Of a stretch of 19,700 nt of DNA, positions 1 through 8,176 are shown piece after piece. The first letter of the stretch is position 1. Every line of letters starts with the position of its first letter. The position numbers and the translations under genes are program-made. Source of the stretch: CAYUKK01 sp964445305 (GTDB lineage: Bacteria; Acidobacteriota; Aminicenantia; Aminicenantales; UBA8522); contig CAYUKK010000114.1 in the NCBI GenBank assembly GCA_964445305.1, positions 1-19,700 of the forward strand. The letters are read 5' to 3'. The notes below the pieces were generated by a model. It was not told the DNA's origin and ran no database searches. It was given only the letters and a program-made list of their open reading frames with translations.

Positions 1-3
1 ACG

Positions 4-1014
4 GTGATTCGCGAAGCGATGCTCTATCGCCCAGGAGAGGGGCAAAAGGTCGAGTGTTTCCTCTGTGCCCATCGCTGTCTCATTGCTCCGGGAAAATTTG
101 GCATTTGCGGCGTGCGGGAAAACAGGCAAGAGAAGCTCGTCACCCATGTTTATGGGAAGGTCATCGCGGCTCACATCGACCCTATTGAAAAGAAGCCCCT
201 CTACCATTTTCTGCCCGGTTCGACCTCTTTCTCTATTGCCACTGTGGGCTGCAATTTCCGATGCCCTTTCTGCCAGAACTGGCAAATTTCTCAAGTGACA
301 AAGGAAGACCGGGGGTTTGAAGACGGATACGAGCTTCCGCCAGAGGAGATCGTCAGGCAAGCGCGAGAGCGCGGCTGCCGGAGCATTTCCTACACCTATA
401 CGGAGCCGACGATTTTCTTCGAGTATGCCTACGATACAGCCCGCCTGGCCAAACAAGAAGGCTTGGCTAATGTTTTTGTTACCAACGGATACATGACCGA
501 GGAGGCGCTCCAGACCATCCGTCCCTACCTCGATGCTGCCAATGTCGACCTCAAGGCGTGGCGAGAGGAAACCTATAAAAAGGTCTGCGGCGCCAGGCTC
601 GAGCCCGTGCTCGATTCCATCCGGCGGATGAAAGAGTTCGGCATTTGGGTTGAGGTGACGACTCTCGTCGTGCCCGGCCTCAACGATACAGAAGAAGAGC
701 TCCGGGCGATCGCCCGGTTTATCGCCGGTGTTTCAACTGATATCCCCTGGCACGTCAGCCGATTTCATCCGGACTACAAGTACACGGACGCGAGGCCGAC
801 GCCCGTGGCGACTTTAAAAAAAGCTCTCTCCTTCGGCCAGGCAGCAGGCCTCCTCTATGTTTATATCGGGAATGTCTGGGGAGAATCGGAGGATACGCAT
901 TGCCCTGAATGCCAGCGCACCATCCTCCGTCGGAGTGGCTTTTTCGTCGAGGAGAACAGGGTCAAAGATGGTCGGTGCCCCCACTGTGGCGCCTCCATCG
1001 CTGGCATTTTTTAG
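4..1014 (+). CDS. amrS: AmmeMemoRadiSam system radical SAM enzyme (AmrS-like)
   Basis: Radical SAM protein of the AmmeMemoRadiSam family, about 336 residues if GTG at 4 is used; ATG at 19 is an alternative, and the true start could lie before the window edge. An N-terminal cysteine-rich segment (C18, C21, C25, C35) is followed by the radical SAM CxxxCxxC cluster motif at C83-C87-C90 (VGCNFRCPFC), which binds the 4Fe-4S cluster that cleaves S-adenosylmethionine. Two CPxC pairs near the C-terminus (about 300 and 325) look like a zinc ribbon. Family members are usually found beside Memo-like and AMMECR1 genes in anaerobes and archaea; neither partner is visible, but upstream sequence is missing. 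The substrate is not known from sequence. The protein also resembles pyruvate-formate-lyase-activating enzymes, from which the extra cysteine segment distinguishes it. It lies 65 bp before the pncB-like gene on the same strand, so co-transcription is plausible. Confidence 0.88.
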   Translation: MIREAMLYRPGEGQKVECFLCAHRCLIAPGKFGICGVRENRQEKLVTHVYGKVIAAHIDPIEKKPLYHFLPGSTSFSIATVGCNFRCPFCQNWQISQVTKEDRGFEDGYELPPEEIVRQARERGCRSISYTYTEPTIFFEYAYDTARLAKQEGLANVFVTNGYMTEEALQTIRPYLDAANVDLKAWREETYKKVCGARLEPVLDSIRRMKEFGIWVEVTTLVVPGLNDTEEELRAIARFIAGVSTDIPWHVSRFHPDYKYTDARPTPVATLKKALSFGQAAGLLYVYIGNVWGESEDTHCPECQRTILRRSGFFVEENRVKDGRCPHCGASIAGIF

Positions 1015-1079
1015 GCTCGGTCAAGTTTTAGCCGGGGTTTGAGCCTGCGGCCGGCCTCGAAAGAGGAAGAGAACAAGAG

Positions 1080-2489
1080 ATGAAGCAATCTGGGCAGCAA
1101 AAAAGAAAAACATGGAAGAGGGCCAATGGCGACCAAGCCCTCGGCTTGCTCACCGACCTTTACGAGCTCACCATGGCGGCCGCCTATTTTGAAAACCGGA
1201 TGTTCGACAGGGCCGCATTCAGCCTCTTCATCCGCGATTATCCGCCCTCTCGCCGCTATTTCATTGCCGCCGGCCTAGAGGATTCGCTCCGTTATCTTGA
1301 GAGCTTGAGGTTCAGAGCCGACGAGCTGGCCTACCTTCGCCGGCTCGGATTGTTCAAAGAGGAATTCCTTTCTTTTCTCTCCGGGTTGCGGTTCACCGGA
1401 GATGTCTGGGCCATCCCTGAGGGCCGAATTTTTTTCGCCAACGAGCCGATTCTTGAAGTCGAGGCGCCATTGATAGAAGCCCAGCTCGTTGAGACATTCC
1501 TCATCAATGCCCTTAGCTTTCAGACCATGATCGCGACCAAGGCAGCGCGCTGTTTTTGCGCGGCCGACGGCCGAAAGCTCGTTGATTTTTCTTTGCGTCG
1601 GACGCAGGGAATCGACGCTGGACTCAAGGTTGCGCGGGCAAGCTTCATCGGCGGGTTCATCGGGACGAGCAATGTCCTGGCAGGCAAGCTCTACGGCCTT
1701 CCCGTTTTTGGGACGATGGCGCATTCTTTCGTCACCAGTTTCGAGCGAGAGGCAGATGCTTTCCGCGCTTTTGCCCGGACGTTTCCCGCCCATACCGTTC
1801 TTCTTGTTGACACCTACGACACCCTGACCGGAGCGCGTCGAGCAGCGGCCCTCGGAAAAGAGATGGCCGAGAGAGGGGAAGAATTGCGAGGTGTCCGTCT
1901 CGATAGCGGGGACATCGCGGGGTTGAGCAAGAAAGTCCGGCGCATCCTCGATGAGGCTGGGCTTAAAAGAGCGACCATTTTCGCCAGCGGCGCTTTCGAC
2001 GAGATGAAAATCTTGAAGGTTCTCCGCCGGGGCGGGGTCGTCGATGCCTTCGGCGTCGGGACCAAGATGGGTGTGTCGGCTGACGCCCCTTACCTTGATA
2101 TGGCCTATAAGATGGTCGAATACGCGGGCCGGCCAGTCCTGAAATTGAGTTCGGGCAAGGAGACGTTGGCCGGGAAGAAACAGGTTTTCCGTTTTTTTTC
2201 AGCCTCTGGCTTGATGCAGCGGGACATCATCGGCCTGCGGGATGACCGGCTCGCCGGTGGGGAGCCGATTCTCCGAAAGGTTATGGGCCGGGGACGTATC
2301 CTGGGAAAGCTCCCGTCGTTGCGTTCCATCCGGGAACGTTTCCTCGATGAATTTTCGAGGTTGGACGTGAGGTACAAGGCTTTCGAGCGGGGGGCGCCCT
2401 TTTTTCCCGTCCAGCTTTCCCCGCGCCTGCGTCGCCTCCAGACACAAGTTAGGCAGAGGGTCATGCGCCAGGAACTGGGCGAAAGCTAA
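1080..2489 (+). CDS. pncB: nicotinate phosphoribosyltransferase
   Basis: Cytoplasmic enzyme of NAD salvage that joins nicotinate to PRPP, with ATP hydrolysis, giving nicotinate mononucleotide. The 469-residue length fits the longer bacterial form. The family opening (LLTDLYELTMAAAYF) appears at about residue 24 after a basic 20-residue leader. The segment GLPVFGTMAHSFV holds the histidine expected to be transiently phosphorylated. LLVDTYDT and the downstream VRLDSGD are typical of the PRPP/phosphate-binding barrel, and FGVGTKMG marks the C-terminal half of the active site. The ATG at 1080 was chosen because it gives the full N-terminus; a purine-rich AGAGGA lies about 12 bases upstream, a rather distant ribosome-binding site. 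The gene follows the radical SAM gene by 65 bp. No frameshift or missing motif is seen. Confidence 0.9.
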   Translation: MKQSGQQKRKTWKRANGDQALGLLTDLYELTMAAAYFENRMFDRAAFSLFIRDYPPSRRYFIAAGLEDSLRYLESLRFRADELAYLRRLGLFKEEFLSFLSGLRFTGDVWAIPEGRIFFANEPILEVEAPLIEAQLVETFLINALSFQTMIATKAARCFCAADGRKLVDFSLRRTQGIDAGLKVARASFIGGFIGTSNVLAGKLYGLPVFGTMAHSFVTSFEREADAFRAFARTFPAHTVLLVDTYDTLTGARRAAALGKEMAERGEELRGVRLDSGDIAGLSKKVRRILDEAGLKRATIFASGAFDEMKILKVLRRGGVVDAFGVGTKMGVSADAPYLDMAYKMVEYAGRPVLKLSSGKETLAGKKQVFRFFSASGLMQRDIIGLRDDRLAGGEPILRKVMGRGRILGKLPSLRSIRERFLDEFSRLDVRYKAFERGAPFFPVQLSPRLRRLQTQVRQRVMRQELGES

Positions 2490-2704
2490 GCTTGGCCAGG
2501 GCAGCCTCGCCACATCAGATTCGATAAATGGCATAAAGCTAACCATCGGCCCCCGCCCCCGGGAACCAGTCCCGTCAGTTCCCCCCTCCGCTACGGGGCT
2601 TTAGGTAAGCCTCCTGCTCCCATTATGAAAATTAAAGGGCGGAAAGGGAAGAATTCCCCGAGTTTGGTGGCGAAGAGCGAGACCACGTGGTAAAATAAAA
2701 ATCG
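2490..2704. other. intergenic region with short GC-rich hairpins
   Basis: There is no convincing gene in these 215 bases between pncB and archease. Two short inverted repeats are visible: GGGAAC paired with GTTCCC (2571-2576 and 2577-2583 region around a C-rich loop) and GGCTT paired with AAGCC near 2597-2611. Neither is followed by a T-run, so they are poor intrinsic terminators. A -10-like TAAAAT at 2691-2696 ends eight bases before the archease ATG, without a good -35 element or ribosome-binding site. Confidence 0.4.
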
Positions 2705-3142
2705 ATGGCCTTTAGAGACGAAAGATTCCGTTATCTCGACCACACGGCGGACGCTAAATTCCAGGCTTTTGGCCGAACTCTCGAGGAGGCTTTTTCCAAT
2801 GCCGCTCTGGCCACGGCCTCGTTGATGTGGAATGTCGATGCCGTGGAAAGAAGGAAGTGCCGGAAGGTTGAGGTCAAAGGCCGGGATCTCGAGCAATTGC
2901 TCCTCCATTTTCTTGGGGAAGTTATCTATGCTTTTGAGGTGGGCTCCTTTTACTTAGCCGCCGTCGAGGGAGCCAGAATCGAACGCCAAGAGGATGGCAG
3001 CTATCGATTCGAGGCCATCTTGGTTGGGGATGATACTCCTTCAAGGTACCCTCTCCACGGAGAGGTTAAGGCTATTACCTATAACGAGATGAAAATCGAG
3101 ACGAAGGACCCGGTCATGGTCCAGGTGGTCGTCGATATATGA
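2705..3142 (+). CDS. archease
   Basis: Small (145-residue) archease, the protein cofactor that speeds guanylylation and multiple turnover of RtcB RNA ligase; here it lies directly before rtcB. The family opening YLDHTADAKFQAFG is at residues 10-23, carrying the conserved Asp and His. A central LLxxFLxEVIYAFE helix follows, and the C-terminus holds the expected HGEVKAITYNEMKI segment ending in a hydrophobic strand (VMVQVVVDI). Length and domain limits match the family. The ATG at 2705 is not preceded by a Shine-Dalgarno sequence, while TAAAAT ends eight bases upstream, so the message may be leaderless; this is inference. The stop codon overlaps the ribosome-binding site of rtcB, indicating a two-gene operon. 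Confidence 0.93.
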   Translation: MAFRDERFRYLDHTADAKFQAFGRTLEEAFSNAALATASLMWNVDAVERRKCRKVEVKGRDLEQLLLHFLGEVIYAFEVGSFYLAAVEGARIERQEDGSYRFEAILVGDDTPSRYPLHGEVKAITYNEMKIETKDPVMVQVVVDI

Positions 3143-3151
3143 GGTGAGCTC

Positions 3152-4573
3152 ATGGAAATTCGCCAGGTCAATGAATTCATTTGGGAAATTCCCAAGCAGG
3201 GGAATATGCGCGTTCCCGCTGTCCTCTACGCTTCGGCCAAGCTTCTCGAGAGCGTCAAGCGTGACATGACTCTTGACCAAGCCAGGAACGTCGCCTGTTT
3301 GCCGGGTATTCAGCGGATGTCCTATGTCATGCCGGATGCCCATCAGGGTTACGGTTTTCCTATTGGTGGCGTGGCTGCTTTTGACATGGACGAAGGCATT
3401 ATCTCACCCGGCGGGGTAGGGTATGACATCAATTGTGGCGTCCGGGTGCTGCGGACGGATTTCACGGAGAAGGACGTCGACGTTAAACGGAAAGAATTGC
3501 TGGCTGAGATTTTCAAGGAGGTGCCCGCCGGTGTAGGCAAGGGAGGCATCACCAAGCTCAGCCGGAATGTTCTCATGGAGATATTGACCAAGGGGGCCGA
3601 ATGGGCGGTCGAGAATGGCTTCGGGACGAAAGAGGATCTCCTCATGACGGAGGAGGGAGGCCGCATGAAGGACGCTGACCCGCGGTTTCTCTCCGAGCGA
3701 GCCCTGGAACGTGGGGTTCCCCAGCTCGGCACTCTCGGTGCGGGCAATCATTTTCTTGAAATCCAAAAAGTCTCCCATATCTACGACCCGGTCGTGGCGC
3801 GGGCTTTCGGGATCGAGGCGGAGGGCCAGATTCTGGTCATGATCCACTGCGGAAGTCGCGGGCTCGGCCATCAAGTGGCTTCAGATTATATCGAAAAAAT
3901 GGAAAACGCCTTCGGGACCAAGGGGCTGCCCGATAGAGAACTCATCAACGCCCCCATCCGCTCCTCGCTCGGCCAGGAGTATTATAAGTCCATGTGCGCC
4001 GCCGTCAATTACGCATTCGCCAATCGACAGATGATTGCTCACTGGGTCAGGGACGTTTTCGCCAAGGTCATGGGGAGCTCCCGCGGCATGAGGCAGGTCT
4101 ATGATGTCTGCCACAATGTCGCCAAGGTCGAGAGACACATGATTGATGGAAAGATGCGGGAGGTTTGCATCCACCGCAAAGGGGCAACGCGAAGCTTTGG
4201 CCCGGGCCGCCCGGAAATCCCTGAGGCTTATCGGGATTATGGTCAGCCGGTCATCATCCCCGGCAGCATGGGCACAGCTTCCTACATCCTCGTCGGGACA
4301 AGAGAAGCCGAGGACCTGAGCTTCAGCTCAACCGCCCATGGAGCGGGACGGGTGATGAGCCGGCACGAGGCCCTGCGGCGTTTCCGGGGCGAGCAAATCC
4401 GGGATGAGCTCCAGAAGAAGGGGATTGAGCTTCGCTCGACAAGCTGGAAGGGAGTAGCCGAGGAAGCTTCTGCCGCCTACAAGGACGTGGATGAAGTCGT
4501 CAGGGTCTCCCATGAAGTCGGGATTGGGCGCCTGGTCGCGCGGGTGGTGCCCGTGGGCGTCATGAAAGGCTAA
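3152..4573 (+). CDS. rtcB: RNA-splicing/repair ligase RtcB
   Basis: GTP- and Mn2+-dependent ligase that joins 2',3'-cyclic phosphate or 3'-phosphate RNA ends to 5'-hydroxyl ends, through a guanylylated histidine. The 473-residue length is normal and no intein is present. Metal-binding residues are all visible: D92 and C95 in GYDINCGVR, the histidines of GAGNHFLEIQ, MIHCGSRGLGHQ and YDVCHNVAKVE, and the guanylylated histidine in STAHGAGR near the C-terminus; HRKGATRSFGPG also matches the family. The ATG at 3152 is preceded by GAGGTG (3141-3146) at five bases, overlapping the archease stop. In bacteria the enzyme is usually assigned to RNA repair rather than tRNA splicing. The adjacent archease suggests the archease-dependent subtype. 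No rtcA, cyclase or regulator gene is seen nearby. Confidence 0.96.
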   Translation: MEIRQVNEFIWEIPKQGNMRVPAVLYASAKLLESVKRDMTLDQARNVACLPGIQRMSYVMPDAHQGYGFPIGGVAAFDMDEGIISPGGVGYDINCGVRVLRTDFTEKDVDVKRKELLAEIFKEVPAGVGKGGITKLSRNVLMEILTKGAEWAVENGFGTKEDLLMTEEGGRMKDADPRFLSERALERGVPQLGTLGAGNHFLEIQKVSHIYDPVVARAFGIEAEGQILVMIHCGSRGLGHQVASDYIEKMENAFGTKGLPDRELINAPIRSSLGQEYYKSMCAAVNYAFANRQMIAHWVRDVFAKVMGSSRGMRQVYDVCHNVAKVERHMIDGKMREVCIHRKGATRSFGPGRPEIPEAYRDYGQPVIIPGSMGTASYILVGTREAEDLSFSSTAHGAGRVMSRHEALRRFRGEQIRDELQKKGIELRSTSWKGVAEEASAAYKDVDEVVRVSHEVGIGRLVARVVPVGVMKG

Positions 4574-4622
4574 ATGAGGAACAGGGCTTTTTGCCCTCCT
4601 CTTCCGCTTTTTCAGAGCCCTG
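4572..4622 (+). terminator. possible terminator or alternative hairpins after rtcB
   Basis: Just after the rtcB stop, AGGGC (4583-4587) pairs with GCCCT (4593-4597) across a five-T loop, and flanking GAGG/CCTC can extend the stem. The same left arm, CAGGGCT (4582-4588), also pairs perfectly with AGCCCTG (4616-4622). A T-run (4608-4612) lies between the two right arms. This could end the archease-rtcB transcript, but neither hairpin has the classical stem-then-U-run form. Confidence 0.35.
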
Positions 4623-4830
4623 CCCTAAGCTGATTATGACGATACCCTCCCTCGGGGGGGAAAGTTCACCCCTGAAATCCTCTCCAGAGAGTATGGCAAC
4701 CCTCCAGCTTTCCCCTCAAAATGAGAATCCGGAGAAGGATTCCAGAGGACAAACTCCGAGGGAATGGGGACCATTGGCGTGGCTAAGTTGGCAGGAAATA
4801 GGGGATTGAGGGCAGGAACTCGATTGAGTT

Positions 4831-6813
4831 ATGGGCTCTGAAGGAAGGGAAGGCCTTCGCTCTCCAGCGGCGGGTCCATCGGCTGGCACTCCGAGCGACA
4901 CGCTCATCCTCGATTTCCTGAAAATTCTTCGTGTCGCTTTCAAGATGGCGACCATCTATAACCTGGACCATCCAGCTTTCAAGAAAACAGTGGAGGACTT
5001 GATGGCCAGCCTGGACTCGCTCTTCCCATTCTTCAACCCTTTTGTCATCGGTTTTACTCCTCATTCTCTCCTGATCGGTGAACGATTCTGGGAGGGAGAG
5101 AGGACGACGACAGACCTGGCCCGTCTCTTCCATTTCCGAAAAATCAAGCGGCTGGAGATTCGCCGGGGCATCCCAACCCACGAATTGCTCCGATTCATCT
5201 CCCGCATCACTCGGCCCATCCAGGAATTCATCCGCCAGGGAGGCGTCCAGGCACTCCTCCGCCAAGAAAAGTTCGCCCATATCAGCCTCGAGCTCCTCGA
5301 TTATTCCCAGCTGCTGCGCGGCGAGGGAGAGGAAATCAAGGACATCTGGCCCTACCTGCTGATGGAGGCTGTGGCCGAAGACGACCGGGAGAAGCTCGAT
5401 CAACTGGCCGGAACATTTGATAAAGTAGTCGGCCGGTTCAACACAGAGGACCTGATCCAGAACGAGGAACTCCACAAAAATTTCATCCACTTTTTTAGCC
5501 ATCTCAGGGAGACAGCGAAAGAAAAATACAGCCGCTGTGCCAAGGATTTTCTCAAATCGGTAATGAAGGCGCGCAAGATGCCAGCCGAATCCAAGTTCGA
5601 GAGTCTCAAACTCCTCGTCTCTGATTTGAATGAGGAAGACATGGCCTCGACGCTGTGGGAAGAAATGATCAGCAATGACAAGTTTGACTCCTTGAGCTTC
5701 TCCATCTTTACAAAGATCATCGACCGTGACCGGCATGAGAGAGTATCCGCTTCGCTGAAGGAACTTTTTCATTCCGATGAACCCCGGAACAGGCGACCCG
5801 AAGTGGAGAAGAAGATCAAGGCTTTGCTCTCCGGGACTTCAGGCCAACTTCTTACGGATATCTACCGCCAGACCCTGGCCACTCTTCTCTCCGAAATCAC
5901 TTTCGACAAACAGATTACTTTTGACCATCAGCAGCTGAGAAGGAACTATCGGTTTATCCACCTTAACCTCTTGGTTCAAGATAAGGAGAAAGAGGTGGCT
6001 ATCCAACACCTGGAGCGAATTTTAGAGGAATGGAAGACGATTACAGAGGAGAAAGACCTTGAGTTTCTCCTGAGCTTCTTAACCGCACTCCAGGATAAGG
6101 CGGGTGACTTCGCCGACGACCCGGTCTATCAAAAGGCTTGCTCTTCTCTTTCCAGATACATTGAGGATTCTATTCTTCAGGGGGAAGGCCAGTCCGAGAT
6201 GGAGGCTTTCCTCCCCCGGCTCCATCAAAGCATCTACGAGCCGGGCGTCTACCTGAAGAGGATTTTTCTCGAAAAGAAGGTTTCTTCCACCCTCATCAAG
6301 GCCTATTTTACGTTTTTCCCGGATCATCTTCCCGATTTTCTCGAGCACCTTAAACGGAAGGCAGCTGATTGCCCTCTCATGGAGAAAGTGGTCGCCAGCC
6401 TCAAGTGGGTGGACACCCTTTCCTCCTTATCTGCCTTGAAAAAAATCTTCCTTGTTGCCGACCCGAAGGTCAAAGTCCAAGCCCTCAAGGCCATGCAAAA
6501 CCTGAGCGAGTTCGAAGAGGGATTCCTGTTTCCCATTCTCGATTCCAAGGACCAGCGGCTTAAAGCTGAAGCGCTTGTCCTGTTGATGAGGTATGAGCGG
6601 ACCAAGCATGTTGCTTTCACCAAGCTGCTCAACTTGACATCTCCGTACGGGCTGCGGAACAAAAAGCTCATCCGTCACATCCACATCGTCGAGGAAAAAG
6701 ACCTGAGGGATGCATGCCCCTTCCTCCAGAGCCTGGCCCAGCGCAAGGATTTCTGGAATCGCCGGGTCCGTCAGGAAGCAGCGCGCGTTCTGGAGAACTG
6801 GAGTGAGGGATAA
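4831..6813 (+). CDS. HEAT-like helical repeat protein of unknown function
   Basis: A 660-residue, helix-rich, soluble protein without signal peptide or membrane segment; I do not recognise a specific family. Residues about 27-125 form a domain (IYNLDHP at 42-48, then a hydrophobic and charged helical region) that recurs at the N-terminus of the HD-GYP protein downstream. The central and C-terminal parts look like HEAT-type alpha-helical repeats, clearest near the end where units such as PKVKVQALKAMQNLSEFEEG and DQRLKAEALVLLMRYE occur. Such repeats usually act as protein-binding scaffolds. ATG at 4831 is the first in-frame start; its ribosome-binding site is poor, and ATG at 4945 would cut into the shared domain. 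The gene overlaps the HD-GYP gene by 11 bp, so the two are probably translated together and may act together in c-di-GMP signalling. That role is inferred from context only. Confidence 0.75.
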   Translation: MGSEGREGLRSPAAGPSAGTPSDTLILDFLKILRVAFKMATIYNLDHPAFKKTVEDLMASLDSLFPFFNPFVIGFTPHSLLIGERFWEGERTTTDLARLFHFRKIKRLEIRRGIPTHELLRFISRITRPIQEFIRQGGVQALLRQEKFAHISLELLDYSQLLRGEGEEIKDIWPYLLMEAVAEDDREKLDQLAGTFDKVVGRFNTEDLIQNEELHKNFIHFFSHLRETAKEKYSRCAKDFLKSVMKARKMPAESKFESLKLLVSDLNEEDMASTLWEEMISNDKFDSLSFSIFTKIIDRDRHERVSASLKELFHSDEPRNRRPEVEKKIKALLSGTSGQLLTDIYRQTLATLLSEITFDKQITFDHQQLRRNYRFIHLNLLVQDKEKEVAIQHLERILEEWKTITEEKDLEFLLSFLTALQDKAGDFADDPVYQKACSSLSRYIEDSILQGEGQSEMEAFLPRLHQSIYEPGVYLKRIFLEKKVSSTLIKAYFTFFPDHLPDFLEHLKRKAADCPLMEKVVASLKWVDTLSSLSALKKIFLVADPKVKVQALKAMQNLSEFEEGFLFPILDSKDQRLKAEALVLLMRYERTKHVAFTKLLNLTSPYGLRNKKLIRHIHIVEEKDLRDACPFLQSLAQRKDFWNRRVRQEAARVLENWSEG

Positions 6814-8158
6814 AATCAAGGTTTGTTTCGTCACCCTGATGAACGCCATCCAGGCCGGCAAGATTTACTCCACCGACCATCCCAAATTCCGAGAGTTCCT
6901 GGACAGGCTCTATGCCATCCTCCAGGACATCCTCGAGCACCGTAAAGAACTGACGCTCGGCATCGTCAGTGGTGAGTTAGCTTGGGAGGAGGAAATCTTT
7001 TTTGACCTGACTCAAAAACTCGGCGCGCTCATCGCCTTCTTAGAGGAGAGCCGCATCGAAAGGATCATCTTCTCCCAGGGGTTGCGATGGGAGGAGCTTC
7101 GCCAGTTCCTCGTCTTCCTGACCAAAGCCAAGAAACTGGGCAAGGTGGAGGAAAAGGAATACTTCTCCCAGCATGGCATCCAGAACATCCGGGCCGGTCG
7201 ACTCCGCGCTCTGGCCCGGAGCGGAGACATCGACCAGGAGAGCGAAGAGCTCAAAAGGAAATACGAGACCTCGGTCCAGGCTGTCTCCCAATCGCTCAAC
7301 CTCGTCCTCGACGAGGAAGAGGTGGATTACCTGGACTTACGGTTCAACATCCTTAACATCATGGAGGACTTTATCGGTCGGCATCAGGAGCTCCTCAACC
7401 TGGTTTCGGTCAAAGAGCGGGACATCATCACCTTTGTTCATCTTCTCAACGTTGCGCTCCTGGTCATGTTTTTCTCCTCCCGGCTCGGGTTTGCCAAAGA
7501 AGATGTCCTCGACTTGGGCATCGCCGCCCTTTACCACGACATAGGCAAGCTTTATATTTCCAGGAAAATCATCAAAAAAAAGGGCCGTCTGAGCGAGACG
7601 GAATTCCTTCAAATCAAGGATCATCCGCTCCTCGGGGTGAGGATTCTTGAAGGATACAAGGATGCGCTGGGCTATCTGCCTATCGTGGTTGCCTATGAGC
7701 ATCATCTCCGCTACGACCTCACCGGTTATCCCAGAATGCCCTTCCCTCAGAAGCCACACCTTGCCTCGATGATGATTTCCATATGTGATGTCTATGACGC
7801 CCTGGCCCTTAAGCGTTCCTATAAAAGGGATTATCCTCCGGACAAAATCTATGAGGTAATGATGATGGAGAAGGGGAAGATGTTCGCACCCGAGCTTCTG
7901 GATAAGTTCTTTCAATTTGTTGGCTTGTGGCCAGTCGGGACCATCGTCGCTTTGAGTGATGGAAGGGTGGGAGTCGTCCGCCGGGTTAACGAACAGGATA
8001 TAAGCCGCCCGGCCGTTGAAATCCTCGAGCCTCAAAATGAGGGCGAGCTGGTTGATTTGACCAAAAACGGCGGGCTTTCCATCGTTGAGGCCCTCAACCC
8101 TCATGGGAAGGGGAAGAAATACATGGCCTTGATCCGGCCCTCGAACTCTGCCCTCTAA
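6803..8158 (+). CDS. HD-GYP domain protein, probable c-di-GMP phosphodiesterase
   Basis: With GTG at 6803 the protein has 451 residues; GGAG at 6792-6795 lies seven bases upstream, and the start overlaps the end of the HEAT-protein gene by 11 bp. ATG at 6839 is possible but would trim the shared domain. Residues 1-120 resemble the N-terminus of the neighbouring HEAT protein (IYSTDHP at 21-27). The HD-GYP domain follows: HD at 245-246 in YHDIGK, a metal-binding His in IKDHPLLG, the HH pair at 300-301, GYP at 308-310, and Asp in SICDVYDAL. The expected HHExxDGxGYP is HHLRYDLTGYP here, so the usual Glu and first Gly are replaced while metal ligands are kept. Hydrolysis of cyclic di-GMP is therefore likely but not certain. 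About 80 further residues contain a small beta-rich tail (VGTIVALSDGRVGVV). There is no receiver domain, signal peptide or membrane segment. Confidence 0.88.
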   Translation: MRDKIKVCFVTLMNAIQAGKIYSTDHPKFREFLDRLYAILQDILEHRKELTLGIVSGELAWEEEIFFDLTQKLGALIAFLEESRIERIIFSQGLRWEELRQFLVFLTKAKKLGKVEEKEYFSQHGIQNIRAGRLRALARSGDIDQESEELKRKYETSVQAVSQSLNLVLDEEEVDYLDLRFNILNIMEDFIGRHQELLNLVSVKERDIITFVHLLNVALLVMFFSSRLGFAKEDVLDLGIAALYHDIGKLYISRKIIKKKGRLSETEFLQIKDHPLLGVRILEGYKDALGYLPIVVAYEHHLRYDLTGYPRMPFPQKPHLASMMISICDVYDALALKRSYKRDYPPDKIYEVMMMEKGKMFAPELLDKFFQFVGLWPVGTIVALSDGRVGVVRRVNEQDISRPAVEILEPQNEGELVDLTKNGGLSIVEALNPHGKGKKYMALIRPSNSAL

Positions 8159-8176
8159 ATTTTGAACCCCTCCCTG

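Noticed and set aside
2490..2704. possible riboswitch (cobalamin or similar), SRP RNA or tmRNA
   Set aside because: Short hairpins are present, but none of the conserved core sequences of these RNAs could be found on either strand.
4776..4800. sigma-54-like promoter (TGGC...TTGGCA)
   Set aside because: The distance between the GG and GC elements is wrong (10 or 15 instead of about 12 bases).
4591..4809. 72-codon frame after rtcB
   Set aside because: No ribosome-binding site or motif; it starts inside the hairpin region and its composition looks intergenic.
4783..5772. 329-codon minus-strand frame opposite the HEAT-like gene
   Set aside because: The plus-strand frame is longer, continues to 6813 and shows repeat structure and a domain shared with its neighbour; this frame shows none.
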